From Photorhabdus laumondii subsp. laumondii (GTDB lineage Bacteria; Pseudomonadota; Gammaproteobacteria; Enterobacterales; Enterobacteriaceae), in contig NZ_CP024901.1 of assembly GCF_003343245.1 (NCBI RefSeq), positions 4,836,001-4,900,000 on the forward strand: a stretch of DNA of 64,000 nucleotides, in the 5' to 3' direction. The translations under genes were made by a program, and so were the position numbers. Every line of letters starts with the position of its first letter. Positions within the stretch are counted from its first letter, which is position 1. Shown piece by piece: positions 19,594 through 28,797 of the stretch. Under the pieces are notes generated by a model, which was given only the letters and a program-made list of their open reading frames with translations, made no database searches and was not told where the DNA came from.

Positions 19594-19642
19594 AAACTCA
19601 GTCCGATTGGTAAAATTTTGTTGCACAATTCGGACTGAGTTT
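19594..19642 (-). terminator. rho-independent terminator of the decarboxylase gene
   Basis: AAACTCAGTCCGA and TCGGACTGAGTTT form a 13-bp stem with a 23-base loop. Read leftward, the stem is followed by a run of T (TTTTTATTAG), so it fits as terminator of the leftward decarboxylase gene. Confidence 0.7.
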
Positions 19643-19698
19643 CCTTCTGGTAATTCACTATTTGGAGTGAATTAATTAGGTTTGAACCCCGTATAAAG

Positions 19699-20178
19699 TT
19701 ATCGGAATCCAGTTCCCGGGTTGACCAGTTGCGACAGATTATTTAGAGCTCCTGTTCTGTCAAAGGCACCCGGCTGGCGTAATGCATCTATGAGCAAGTT
19801 AAGCATCTCATCCGTCACATGTTCCATAACGAAAAGATGTGCATACTCAATCCCATTTTTTGTCTCAGTAGAGAGAGAGAACTCTTCAACAATGTCGTTG
19901 TTAGGACAAAGGAACAGGATACTGAGAGAGAGTGGCGAGCGATGGACGTAAAGATCACGACCAAGTTCCGCACTCAATGCCTGTAGTTTCTGATAAGCGC
20001 TCTCACTCATCTGGAGTTGATGTACGATTTTTTCAATCTGGTCTTTATGGGAGTATTTAGTCAGGTAGTGCCAAAGAATCAAGGCCGAAAAACCATTTCG
20101 CGAGCCCGCTAATGTGGAATCCTGAGCGCCTATATAATCTACAGTTAGGAAATTCAGGAGATATTTTTTGTTTTGTTA
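19699..20178 (-). pseudogene. C-terminal fragment of a PLP-dependent group II (histidine/aromatic-type) decarboxylase
   Basis: The frame is open from the IS200-type element edge to the stop at 19699. It reads NFLTVDYIGAQDSTLAGSRN, the conserved 'GSRNG' segment downstream of the PLP lysine in group II decarboxylases, and then about 130 further residues ending NPGTGFR. No native start is present. It is the continuation of the N-terminal part at 20756-21838, separated from it by the element. Confidence 0.75.
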
Positions 20179-20759
20179 ACTAAACAACCACCTACTAAAG
20201 TAGGTGGGTTAGTGATTAACGGACTGAAAGTCCGGATACGCGTCGGCTAAACGACGCGTCAATTATCCATCCTGAAATTATCATTCGGATTGGGTTCAAA
20301 ATGATGTTCTAAATAGCTTTTGATCATTTCCTCCGTTAACTGCCCCACCGTTGCACAAAAATAGCCTCGCCCCCAAAAATGTTGGCCCCAGTACCGCTTT
20401 TTCAAATGCGAAAATTCTTCAAACAGCTTACTGGCCGTTCTCCCCTTCAGCCTTCTCATGATTTCACTTGGCGCTAATGTTGGGGGACTGCTGACGAGTA
20501 TATGCACGTGATCTTGACTCACAACTCCCTTTAATATTCTGATTTCAAAGGAGCCGCATGTCTGACGGATTAATTCTCGCACTCGACTTGCCACTTCTCC
20601 TGTCAGCACTTTGTATCTGTATTTCGTTACCCACACAAAATGGTATTCAATCTGAAATACCGTGTGGCTGCCATATCTGTAATCCATGTTGCACCTCCGG
20701 TACAACACAGTATCGCAGCTAAAGCTGACCGGCTAAAGCCGGTGGTTTTAACCTTTCAT
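20179..20759 (-). mobile_element. IS200/IS605-type element, copy 1, inserted in the decarboxylase gene
   Basis: 581 bases with subterminal hairpins rather than terminal inverted repeats: CCACCGGCTTTAGCCGGT at one end, and CCGGACTTTCAGTCCG plus CCACCTACTTTAGTAGGTGG at the other. It has one transposase gene. It is the same length as, and at protein level identical to, the copy at 22157-22737, in opposite orientation. Confidence 0.8.
20259..20687 (-). CDS. tnpA: IS200/IS605-family transposase TnpA
   Basis: 142 residues from ATG 20687 (MDYRYGSHTVFQIEYHFVWV), with GGAGGT seven bases upstream. HVHILVS gives the HUH metal-binding motif, and the catalytic tyrosine is in EEMIKSYLEHH near the C-terminus. 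Length and motifs match active Y1 transposases. No tnpB gene accompanies it, as in IS200 proper. Confidence 0.92.
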   Translation of the reverse strand: MDYRYGSHTVFQIEYHFVWVTKYRYKVLTGEVASRVRELIRQTCGSFEIRILKGVVSQDHVHILVSSPPTLAPSEIMRRLKGRTASKLFEEFSHLKKRYWGQHFWGRGYFCATVGQLTEEMIKSYLEHHFEPNPNDNFRMDN

Positions 20760-21838
20760 TTGGAAGAATAAATGCCGGTAGGCCACGGAGCACCCATTTC
20801 TTTGTGTCCGCTGGTCACGATAGAATGAACTGGGTTTCTGAAATCAAATGAAGGAAGATGTCCCTCACCAATATCTATTCCCTGCTCTCTCGCTTTCTCT
20901 AAAAACGGACCATACGCAGCCCCCAAAGCACCGTCAATGTGGAACCAATAGCCATTACGAAGGCTTTTAATAACTTTGCCATTTTCCAAGGTAATTTCAA
21001 GAGTCCGCTCTTTGAGGCCGTGCCGCTCAAGTATCGGTAGTAGCAGATCAATCGCGCCACTTACATCATCAAGCGCACCTTTAAAAGAGGTTCCATAGTT
21101 GAAGTTTACCACTATAGGGAAACCACGTGATGCAAAAAAATCCACCAATACACTAAGCTTAGCTATATCAACAGATCCCGTTGGGAGGGACGGAACCTTT
21201 GTCGGCCATTTTCCATCACTCGTCTTGATGGGACATTGCCCTGGATAAAGAGACTCCCCTAGTTTGGAGAAAGTGGAGAGCGCCAAAATATCTTTTGCTT
21301 TATCAATTGAGTAATGTGTATCTTCGGAATAAAAAAGTACGGGTGTAAGCGAGTTCTCGTTACCACCTACGAACTCCCCTTGTTCAAGGGAGCTGTTCGC
21401 ATTCGAATCAACCCAGAGAACTTTTGCAGCTAGATAATCACGCGCATTGCGCAGTGCATATAAATTCCCCTCAGTGCTTCCCATTGACAACACATAGCCC
21501 CAGTATGCCTCGCCCGGAGTGGTGCTATCTCTGCCAGGAGCGTTCCAAAGTTTAGCAAAATAATCCAGTACGGCACGCTCAACAAACTTTGAGTTAAGTC
21601 TGAAATTGCCCGCCATAAACGGGTCGCCAACATTATTTAACTGAACATCTAAGTACTTGCTAAATTCCGATGAATAGTGGAGTTCTTGGTTGGCTTGATA
21701 GCCAAGAAATTTTTCTCGCGTTTTCTTTACATACGAATCTAACTCTGCCAGGGCCTGCCCTCGTTCAGCATCTGTTAATCCGTGTTCAGATAGTTCAAAC
21801 AGAGATTCGTTAATTGCCACATAAGTTTCATTATTCAT
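20756..21838 (-). pseudogene. N-terminal fragment of a PLP-dependent group II decarboxylase, cut by the IS200-type element
   Basis: About 360 residues from ATG 21838 (MNNETY), with TTGGAG upstream. Family motifs are clear: FYSEDTHYSIDKAKDIL, the PLP-face HIDGALGAAYGPFLEKA, and the PLP lysine in SGHKEMGAPWPTGIY. The frame then meets a stop inside the inserted element. With the C-terminal part at 19699-20178 the original protein would have had about 515 residues. It resembles histidine-decarboxylase-like enzymes more than glutamate decarboxylases; the exact substrate is unknown. Without the C-terminal part it is almost surely inactive. Confidence 0.8.
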
Positions 21839-22156
21839 ATTTGGCTCCAATGTAATGATCTATTAAGGCAAACGGTATGTTAAGCATGGGTTATATCTTG
21901 AGAGCGCCTCCTTAATTGTTGGCTTGTTGCTGAGGCGTAATTAATAAAAATAATTTATATAAACATCCCTGTGTTTCAATCTCTTTTTTCCTGACATATT
22001 GTAAACATCAAGCATGATCAACGGCTGACATAGTGATAACACCCATTTTGAGTTAGATTATATATAAATAAAATCAATTAATTCATTACTAAACGAATGG
22101 ATAAAAAGCAACAAATGCAATGGAGTCAATATGGTGTTCATTATTTATTCTTCCAA

Positions 22157-22737
22157 ATGAAAGGTTAAAACCACCGGCTTTAGCCGGTCAGCTTTAGCTG
22201 CGATACTGTGTTGTACCGGAGGTGCAACATGGATTACAGATATGGCAGCCACACGGTATTTCAGATTGAATACCATTTTGTGTGGGTAACGAAATACAGA
22301 TACAAAGTGCTGACAGGAGAAGTGGCAAGTCGAGTGCGAGAATTAATCCGTCAGACATGCGGCTCCTTTGAAATCAGAATATTAAAGGGAGTTGTGAGTC
22401 AAGATCACGTGCATATACTCGTCAGCAGTCCCCCAACATTAGCGCCAAGTGAAATCATGAGAAGGCTGAAGGGGAGAACGGCCAGTAAGCTGTTTGAAGA
22501 ATTTTCGCATTTGAAAAAGCGGTACTGGGGCCAACATTTTTGGGGGCGAGGCTATTTTTGTGCAACGGTGGGGCAGTTAACGGAGGAAATGATCAAAAGC
22601 TATTTAGAACATCATTTTGAACCCAATCCGAATGATAATTTCAGGATGGATAATTGACGCGTCGTTTAGCCGACGCGTATCCGGACTTTCAGTCCGTTAA
22701 TCACTAACCCACCTACTTTAGTAGGTGGTTGTTTAGT
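22157..22737 (+). mobile_element. IS200/IS605-type element, copy 2
   Basis: Same 581-base element as copy 1, in inverted orientation about 1.4 kb away, with the same end hairpins. Both copies follow the same 14 bases, ATTTATTCTTCCAA, so the exact left boundary cannot be fixed and a target preference is suggested. Confidence 0.8.
22229..22657 (+). CDS. tnpA: IS200/IS605-family transposase TnpA
   Basis: Identical in sequence to the product at 20259-20687: 142 residues from ATG 22229 with GGAGGT before it, the HUH motif HVHILVS and the tyrosine helix EEMIKSYLEHH. Identity of both copies points to very recent movement. Confidence 0.92.
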   Translation: MDYRYGSHTVFQIEYHFVWVTKYRYKVLTGEVASRVRELIRQTCGSFEIRILKGVVSQDHVHILVSSPPTLAPSEIMRRLKGRTASKLFEEFSHLKKRYWGQHFWGRGYFCATVGQLTEEMIKSYLEHHFEPNPNDNFRMDN

Positions 22738-23028
22738 GCAACGCGAACAGCCATATTAAACGGTGAGCTAGAAACACAATTTGGGCGCTGGTACCCAAGA
22801 GTAAAATTAGGGGAAGAAACAGAGAACCATTGTGGAATGAAAACACGAGAAAAATCGTCGATATCAAAGAAAAATTCGACTAATACAACTAATTTGTCCA
22901 TGCCTGTTCCTTATTTAGATCTTTTTTTCTTGGTCGAAAGTTCTGATCTTGGAACAGGCGCTTAATTCAATTTTTTTATCAAGAATTCAGATATTTACAA
23001 GCTCATGCAATAATTCCCATAAATTTTT

Positions 23029-24078
23029 TCAGCCTTTTTGATCATACTTAGCAGCAAACCCTTGGGAACGGACCAACTGATTCATTACTTTTAGATCTAC
23101 CAATAGATCGTCAATATCGTTATCTAACAGACGCTGGTGCATTTCGCTAAATACTACGCTCATTTCCTTTATCCCTTGATAAGTCAGGGATTTCACCTCT
23201 TCGAATTGGGCGCTATCAGCACTTTGCTCCTCTAACGAAACACAACGCTCCAATGCTTTGACAATCATTGGCAAATAACGGTTGAGAAATAACTTACCGG
23301 GAGTGACATCCCTGGCATCAGCCTGCATACAGTCAATGATCGCCTGCGTTTTCTCCTCAATCAGGTTAACCAATTCCTGCATCTCATACGCCATACCAGA
23401 CTTATAACGTTTGATCTGAGCCAATTGTTCATAGTATTCAGCAAACTCTGCCTGTGTCTCATCTTGCCGACGCTGCTCCTCTGCCTGTTGACGAGCAACA
23501 AGCTGTTGTTGCTGTTGCAGCGCTTTCTGCCGTCGAAAATTATTCCAAGGCTCAATCAACACCGTTACCAGCACGACGACAAAAAATACGACACCAAACC
23601 AAACAGGAATCGCATGGGCATCAATTCTAAACAACGCGACAATAGTACTCGCTGTCATCAGTAATAATGGGAACCTGCTTACCTCTAGTTTACGTTGTCT
23701 GATAATCGTGATGAGCAAAGCCGCCAGCCCGCCAAACAATAGTGCGGCAGCCCACAGCTCCGCCAGCGGGCTCAACACCACCACCAACCAACCGGCCAAA
23801 GTCGCGGGCCTATGTGGACGTGACGGATAGAGAGCCAATAATCCGATATAGACTGATAACACCACTATGCTGGAAATATGACCATCACCCGCAGGCAAGA
23901 CCAAAAAAGACCAAGGAGTATACAGAACAACACAAGCCAGTATAAAAGCGAGGACAAAGATTTTGATATGAAACAGTACACGTGATAGAGACCGCTTGAT
24001 GCTACCGAACAGAGATATTACTCCCTGTTCCTGCTGTTGTGCCGCATCACGGTCAGACGATGATTGAGGTGTAGGCAT
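23029..24078 (-). CDS. XpaC-like membrane protein (5-bromo-4-chloroindolyl phosphate hydrolysis family)
   Basis: 349 residues. A soluble N-terminus (1-30) is followed by several membrane segments (about 40-180, for example IFVLAFILACVVLYTPW and WFGVVFFVVVLVTVLIEP). A long coiled-coil, Gln/Glu-rich cytoplasmic part follows (KALQQQQQLVARQQAEEQRR, from about 190). It ends 60 bases after the telA-like gene upstream; this gene pair is common and is usually linked to stress or toxic-anion resistance. The 'hydrolysis' name is historical and the biochemical role is unknown. A decayed fragment of a second copy lies at 9055-9229. Confidence 0.75.
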   Translation of the reverse strand: MPTPQSSSDRDAAQQQEQGVISLFGSIKRSLSRVLFHIKIFVLAFILACVVLYTPWSFLVLPAGDGHISSIVVLSVYIGLLALYPSRPHRPATLAGWLVVVLSPLAELWAAALLFGGLAALLITIIRQRKLEVSRFPLLLMTASTIVALFRIDAHAIPVWFGVVFFVVVLVTVLIEPWNNFRRQKALQQQQQLVARQQAEEQRRQDETQAEFAEYYEQLAQIKRYKSGMAYEMQELVNLIEEKTQAIIDCMQADARDVTPGKLFLNRYLPMIVKALERCVSLEEQSADSAQFEEVKSLTYQGIKEMSVVFSEMHQRLLDNDIDDLLVDLKVMNQLVRSQGFAAKYDQKG

Positions 24079-24138
24079 AGGGTATTTTACTCCTCTTACT
24101 ATTATCCATTACTGTCAGGAAAGCACCTGATAAGGTCG

Positions 24139-25242
24139 CTAATATTGTGCATTAGCCGCCGCAGTTAAACGCTGACGTAAATTACCTTCCATTGAGGAGA
24201 GCTCTTTCTCAATTTCAGTCCGCTTAATGCGCGCTTCTGACGCAATGCGCATTGTATCCTCAATCGTATTGACTAAACGGCTCTGCACATCGCGCAAGGT
24301 TTCAATGTCAACGATAGAGCGTTCCACTTCAGTAGCCGTTGCAATGCTGCTCTGTTGCAGGATTTCAGCATTTTTGCGTAATAATTCGTTGGTCGTATCG
24401 GCCACCTCTTTTTGCAATTTAGCCGCTCGACTCTGAGCTTTCAGTGACAGATTGAGTACCATCTGACTTTTCCAGATTGGTAATGTAGAAAGGATGCTAC
24501 TTTGGATCTTTTCCGCCAGTTGCTGGTTATTATTTTGTACAATCCGGATCTGTGGGGCAGTCTGTATAGCAATGGTCTTTGACAGTTCCAAATCGTGAAG
24601 ACGGCGTTCAAAACGATTAATATTCTCCAGCAGATCTTTAACACTCTGCGCATCCATCATATCTTGAGACGTCTCAGCCTTTCTCTGCAATGAGGGCAAC
24701 TCCACCGTTTTAATCTGCCGCAACTTCTGTTTGCCCGCTTCAACATAGAGCGATATTTCTTTATAAAAACCTAGATTGCGATCGTAGAGTTGATCTAACA
24801 CCGTGATATCACGCAGCAAATTAAGCATTGCACTATCCAAATGAGTGGCAATGGTATCGACCTGTTGTGTTAGCGTCTTTTGATCAATCATAGTGCGTTC
24901 AACTTTCTTAAAAATCCCGCCGATCAACGGTAATTTTCTCAGAAAGCGACTACTTTTCTCTTCTGGGGACAGCGCATCATGCTCACGAATAAACATGACC
25001 AAATCCGAGAGTTTTTGGCCTACCTCATCAGCTTCTTTGGTTTTTACATTCTCCAATAACGTATCAGCAAAACGGGCAATCCCTCCCATAGGCTGAGCAC
25101 CATAGCCGATCACCGCCGCAGGTTGCGAAATATCGATCTTTTCTATTAGCGTGTTGATGTGCTCCTGATCAATCAGAACAGTTGACTCGTTGATAGCCAT
25201 ATCACGACCAAATGATGGGATAGGTGTAACTTTAGTACTCAT
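24139..25242 (-). CDS. TelA/KlaA-like toxic anion resistance family protein
   Basis: 367 residues, the usual length for the family, largely helical and without membrane segments. Typical parts include RFLRKLPLIGGIFKKVERTM (about 100-120), DRNLGFYKEISLYVEAGKQK (about 165-185) and LSLKAQSRAAKLQKEVADTT near the C-terminus. It precedes the XpaC-like gene by 60 bases in a likely two-gene operon. The family was named from tellurite resistance plasmids, but its function is not established. The start MSTKVTPIPSFGRD is the only reasonable one. Confidence 0.85.
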   Translation of the reverse strand: MSTKVTPIPSFGRDMAINESTVLIDQEHINTLIEKIDISQPAAVIGYGAQPMGGIARFADTLLENVKTKEADEVGQKLSDLVMFIREHDALSPEEKSSRFLRKLPLIGGIFKKVERTMIDQKTLTQQVDTIATHLDSAMLNLLRDITVLDQLYDRNLGFYKEISLYVEAGKQKLRQIKTVELPSLQRKAETSQDMMDAQSVKDLLENINRFERRLHDLELSKTIAIQTAPQIRIVQNNNQQLAEKIQSSILSTLPIWKSQMVLNLSLKAQSRAAKLQKEVADTTNELLRKNAEILQQSSIATATEVERSIVDIETLRDVQSRLVNTIEDTMRIASEARIKRTEIEKELSSMEGNLRQRLTAAANAQY

Positions 25243-25639
25243 AACATAACCCTGTTAGCTGAATCGATAAAATTAATTGCGTGGAAAATAAGGAATTATC
25301 ATATAGCGTCTACGATGTGTTTAAAACAAATTCTACTTTCTAACCTGCCTGTAAATATTAAACATTAGCGAAAAATACCTGCATAAACCCGCGTTGTAAG
25401 CTAATTAGGTAACCTTAATTGTACCGAATACGTAACGCTCCCTAACCAGGCAGGAGTTATTCAACAACGATATTTTTGTCAAACTCATCTAATGAACAGA
25501 TTTCAGCGAATTTCCTTCATTAACGTAGAAGAAAAACTTAAATTATTTAATTCACATTATTATCGGTATTATTGTAATAATTACTCCTAAGCGAGTTTTG
25601 GATTATAGTAAATAAAAATATGTCAATAAAACCAGCGCA
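25243..25639. other. intergenic, upstream of telA-like gene
   Basis: About 400 AT-rich bases. The promoter of the telA/xpaC-like pair should be here. No coding or RNA feature was seen. Confidence 0.4.
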
Positions 25640-25800
25640 TATACCTATAGATTTCAAGATGCATCGCGACGGCAAGGGAACGAATCCCCGGGAGCATAGA
25701 TAACTATGTGACCGGGGTGAGTGAGTGCAGCCAACAAAGAGGCAACTTGAATGATCTCCATTTCGGATAAAATCAAGCATCTTCAATGACTACGGGTATA
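25640..25800 (+). repeat. ERIC-type repeat with an embedded IS630 end (copy 3)
   Basis: A normal ERIC copy up to GGCAACTTGA (25750). It then carries 49 bases that match, almost base for base, the reverse complement of the left end of the IS630 element at 13680-13727 (TGATCTCCATTTCGGATAAA ... TACGGGTATA). It looks like a solitary IS end left in the repeat. Confidence 0.75.
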
Positions 25801-25925
25801 TACCCTATGGATTTCAAGATGCATCGCGGCGGCAAGGGAGTGAATCCCCGGGAGCATAGGTAACTATGTGACCGGGGTGAGCGAGAGCAGCCAACAAAGA
25901 GGCAACTTGAAAGATGACGGGTATA
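25799..25925 (+). repeat. ERIC-type repeat (copy 4)
   Basis: Complete ~127-base copy directly adjoining copy 3, ending GATGACGGGTATA. The tandem arrangement is unusual within this window. Confidence 0.85.
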
Positions 25926-25968
25926 GATTATATTGAAGGTGATTATTCAATATAACAGGGTTAGAATC

Positions 25969-26235
25969 ATGAAAAATTTGTTTGTTATTATGTTACTTCT
26001 CTCCGTAATAACCGGGTGCTCCGGTAAAAATAACCCAAACAGACAAACACAAGCAGAAGAGGGATTGAAATTTGCATTTTCATCCGGCGGCAATTTTATC
26101 TTAACTCACGCTTGTACCGATAAAATCGATTATTTAGGGCCAGACGAAGGGGGGAATGACCAGATAGAAATAGCGATAAAAAACGATAAACAATGCTTTG
26201 CTCACTTTGATGCTTTAATCGTAATGTTCCGGTGA
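25969..26235 (+). pseudogene. 5' part of a small lipoprotein gene split by IS66
   Basis: From ATG 25969 (MKNLFVIMLLLSVITGCSGK) the product has a lipoprotein signal peptide with lipobox VITGC. It then reads for about 70 residues before the IS66 element interrupts it. The remaining C-terminus is at 28544-28717. The start 36 bases further upstream is less likely because it precedes the signal peptide. The family was not recognised. Together the two parts would encode about 145 residues. Confidence 0.6.
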
Positions 26236-26273
26236 ACTCACCTTGCGTGGTCAGATAACCACAAAATGGGATG

Positions 26274-27779
26274 TTAACGGAAGGGATTCTCAGGCCAGGG
26301 CAACAGCTCATTCAACCGATTGTTCGGCCAGACAGGCAGCCGGCTGAGGACATCACGTAACCAGACCCAGGGCTCATGTCCGTTGGCTTTGGCCGTTTCC
26401 AGCAGGCTCATTATCATGGCCGCCCGTTGCCCCGCGGCCAGTGAACCCGCAAAAAGCCAGTTCTTTCGGCCGAGCGCCACACCCCGGACCGCATTCTCCG
26501 CCCGGTTGTTGTCTATCGGCACCCCCCCGTCATCCAGATAACACACCAGCGCCGACCAGCGCTTCAGCGTGTAATCTATCGCTTTGCGTAACCCCGAGTT
26601 GGGGGCCGTTTGGGTCTGCATCGTTTGCAACCAGGACCGGAACTCATTCAGCCACGGCCGGGCATAACGCTGCCGCCACTGACGCCGTTTATCCGGCGGC
26701 CGGTGTTTGATTTTTCGCTCCAGCTTGTACAGGTCACGAATGCCATCCAGCGCCTGTTTCGCCACCGGACTTTGGCTCGCTTTGTATTGGTCAAAGAATT
26801 TGCGGCGGGCGTGAGCCCAGCAACCCGCTTCGGTGATATCCGCCCGGGCATGCAGTGCGTTGTAACCGGCATAGTCATCCGTCACCAACGTGCCGCCCGA
26901 CCAGTCTTTCAGCAGGCTCTGGGCATAACGGCCGCTGCGGCCGGGATGCAGCTCATAGTATACCACTGCCGGCGAGGTATCGGGGCCGGTGACAGACGTC
27001 CACAGGTAAGCTCGCTGGGTCTGGCCTTTTCCCGGGGCCAGTATCGGCAACGGGGTCTCATCGGCATGCAGCACCGGGGACGTCAGCAGCGTCTGCTTCA
27101 GGGCATCGGCTAACGGTTGCAACGCCACCGCCACCTGCCCCACCCAGTCCGACAGGGTGCTGCGGGCCAGGGTGACACCGCTGCGGGCATAGATTTGCTG
27201 CTGACGGTAGAGCGGCAGGTGGTCACGATATTTAGCGACCACCACCTGAGCCAGCAACCCCGGCTCTGGAAGGCCCTTTTCAATAAGATGGGCGGGCTGG
27301 GCTTTAGCATGCACACACTGACAGCGCGCGCAGCTGTACTGCGGGCTGATATAGCGCCGGACGATAAACGTGGCCGGACGGTATTCCAGTCGCTCACTGA
27401 TTTCATCACGCAAAAAGCGCAGGGCATGACCGCAATCCGGGCAGCTCTCCGTCTCCGGCGCCAGCCGGATATCTTCACGGGGTAAAGTCGCCGGCAAAGG
27501 CTGACGTTTAGGCTGGGCCGGGGTCGCGTTTTCCTTGATATGCAGGCGTGACAGCCGGGTTTCCAGCACCGCGATATCGGTATCGGCATCTTCCTCAAAC
27601 TGACTGCGTTTGGGACCGGCAGGCAGGGTTTCGCTGTGCGCGCCAAAACGCCAGCGTTGCGCCTGTTTCAGGGCCTCTTCCAGCTGGCGAATATAATCAC
27701 CTTGTTGCTGAAGCAGCGCCAGTGCCCGCAGGCGGAACTGGCCGGGGTCATCCAGCGCGATTAAGTCATTGAGCGTCAT
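26274..27779 (-). CDS. tnpC: IS66-family transposase TnpC
   Basis: 501 residues, full family length. An N-terminal helical region (EEALKQAQRWRFGAHSETLP), the zinc-finger-like CPDCGHALRFL and CARCQCVHAKAQPA, and the DDE core are visible. The core includes VLHADETPLPIL (first Asp region), LVTDDYAGYNAL (second Asp) and a C-terminal VPIDNNRAENAVRG helix carrying the Glu. It is the last gene of the element. No frameshift. Confidence 0.92.
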   Translation of the reverse strand: MTLNDLIALDDPGQFRLRALALLQQQGDYIRQLEEALKQAQRWRFGAHSETLPAGPKRSQFEEDADTDIAVLETRLSRLHIKENATPAQPKRQPLPATLPREDIRLAPETESCPDCGHALRFLRDEISERLEYRPATFIVRRYISPQYSCARCQCVHAKAQPAHLIEKGLPEPGLLAQVVVAKYRDHLPLYRQQQIYARSGVTLARSTLSDWVGQVAVALQPLADALKQTLLTSPVLHADETPLPILAPGKGQTQRAYLWTSVTGPDTSPAVVYYELHPGRSGRYAQSLLKDWSGGTLVTDDYAGYNALHARADITEAGCWAHARRKFFDQYKASQSPVAKQALDGIRDLYKLERKIKHRPPDKRRQWRQRYARPWLNEFRSWLQTMQTQTAPNSGLRKAIDYTLKRWSALVCYLDDGGVPIDNNRAENAVRGVALGRKNWLFAGSLAAGQRAAMIMSLLETAKANGHEPWVWLRDVLSRLPVWPNNRLNELLPWPENPFR

Positions 27780-27842
27780 GCCGACAGTGTACCGGATAAT
27801 TCCCCGTCGTTATCCGGTAAAAGTGTGACCGGGGTAGCGGAA

Positions 27843-28178
27843 TTAGTTTCGCCAGCCGGACAGGTCATCTCCCTCGACCTGTTGCCAGTGAATGCCGCGG
27901 ATGAGCCAGTCAAACTGGGCGGGCGTCATCACCCAGCTGCGCTCGCCCTGCTTCGGCCAGACAAAATGGGCCCGGTGCAGACGGCGGGTACACAGCCAGA
28001 CGCCGTGTCGGTCCCAGCGCAACACCTTGAGACGGGAGCGGGCCTTGTTGCAGAAAATAAAAGCGGCTTCGTCCTGCCAGCGCAAATTCAGCCCCTCCAG
28101 GTGCTGGGTCAGGGCATCAATGCCCCGGCGCATGTCGACGGGCTCTCGCACCAGAAAGAGCTGTTGCGGTTTCAGCAT
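27843..28178 (-). CDS. tnpB: IS66 accessory protein TnpB
   Basis: 111 residues with the family signature FLVREPVDMRRGIDALTQHL and AFIFCNKARSRLKVLRWDRHG. It overlaps the end of tnpA by seven bases, so the two are probably translationally coupled. Required for IS66 transposition in studied members. Confidence 0.92.
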   Translation of the reverse strand: MLKPQQLFLVREPVDMRRGIDALTQHLEGLNLRWQDEAAFIFCNKARSRLKVLRWDRHGVWLCTRRLHRAHFVWPKQGERSWVMTPAQFDWLIRGIHWQQVEGDDLSGWRN

Positions 28179-28474
28179 CGGGTCAGTACCCGCATCACGT
28201 CAGGCAACAGCGTCAATGGACAGGCGATGGCATAGCCGTCTGGGGTATGCAGGGTGACGGTGCGCGCGTCGTCAGGCTGGAGTGAAACCGGTAAGAGGGC
28301 GGGCAGTGTCTGGCTGAGAGGTTGGGGGATGTTGTTACTGTCGGCAATCCAGTCGCGGAAAGCGGAAAAACTCAGCTGATGCTGTTCGCAATACTGTTTT
28401 CGGGTCAGGTCACTGTGGCGCCATTGGGTCACATGGTGTTGTTTTTGTTCCGGGGTATATCGGCTACGGCTCAT
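28172..28474 (-). CDS. tnpA: IS66 accessory protein TnpA
   Basis: 100 residues from ATG 28474 (MSRSRYTPEQKQHHVTQWRH); an upstream in-frame ATG would add 21 residues without family support. The N-terminal helix-turn-helix (SDLTRKQYCEQHQLSFSAFR) is typical. It is the first gene of the element. Confidence 0.88.
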   Translation of the reverse strand: MSRSRYTPEQKQHHVTQWRHSDLTRKQYCEQHQLSFSAFRDWIADSNNIPQPLSQTLPALLPVSLQPDDARTVTLHTPDGYAIACPLTLLPDVMRVLTRC

Positions 28475-28543
28475 GGTGTCAGTCTCCAGGTGAAGATAAG
28501 GAAGCGGTAGCGTGCATGGGCCGGAGAGGAAGAACAAGGTGAG

Positions 28544-28717
28544 ATGACCGGACGTTTACCTTTAATCAATAAAAACATCGGCACCCAAATGACAATATCA
28601 TTTAAAGGTACTCATCTTGTCACAGCGACTATTCAAACTTCTTTAAATCCTTCATTCAGAATGGGGGTAAAAGATAAAGAGCAAGCCATGAGTATTATGA
28701 GCGCACTAAAAAATTAA
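28544..28717 (+). pseudogene. 3' part of the lipoprotein gene split by IS66
   Basis: Without a start codon, the frame reads GRLPLINKNIGTQMTISFKG and ends SIMSALKN before TAA at 28715-28717. It is on the same strand as the 5' part at 25969-26235 and directly adjoins the IS66 right end, so it is the missing C-terminus. Confidence 0.6.
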
Positions 28718-28750
28718 ATTGTTTTTGATATTAAAGCAGCCGCATCCCGC

Positions 28751-28787
28751 CTCGAAATCTCCGCCCAATATTGGACGGAGATTTCCG
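28751..28787. terminator. hairpin between converging genes
   Basis: GAAATCTCCG and CGGAGATTTC form a stem with a short loop between the end of the lipoprotein remnant and the end of tccC1. No long T-run follows on either strand, so terminator function is plausible rather than clear. Confidence 0.45.
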
Positions 28788-28797
28788 GCAATGTTTA

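Larger units (their letters stand above)
22097..22965 (+). pseudogene. remnant of a transposase C-terminus, interrupted by IS200-type copy 2
   Basis: Codons before the element read MDKKQQMQWSQYGVHYLFFQ, and codons after it read ATRTAILNGELETQFGRWYP and continue to a stop at 22965. Joined, they give a smooth frame that resembles the C-terminus of a transposase (the 'QMRW...GAH.LLQ.RTA.LNG.L' pattern); the family is not certain. CATGCCTGTTCC (from 22899) and GGAACAGGCG near 22953 form an inverted repeat at the 3' side. Confidence 0.45.
26236..28543 (-). mobile_element. IS66-family insertion sequence (tnpA, tnpB, tnpC)
   Basis: About 2.3 kb, with CTCACCTTG at the left end matched by CAAGGTGAG at the right end; TCCGGT lies just outside both, so the inverted repeat may be longer. 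All three IS66 genes are intact. I could not identify a clean 8-bp target duplication. It disrupts a lipoprotein gene and is more GC-rich than its surroundings. Confidence 0.85.

Noticed and set aside
25547..25786. 79-codon frame across ERIC copies
   Set aside because: The same SCLFVGCTHSPRSH string recurs in every ERIC copy; it is a translation of the repeat, not a gene.
26610..27113. 167-codon rightward frame inside IS66
   Set aside because: Antisense shadow of tnpC in GC-rich sequence.
26236..28543. 8-bp target duplication for IS66
   Set aside because: The flanking bases do not match cleanly at any placement I tried, so I do not claim one.
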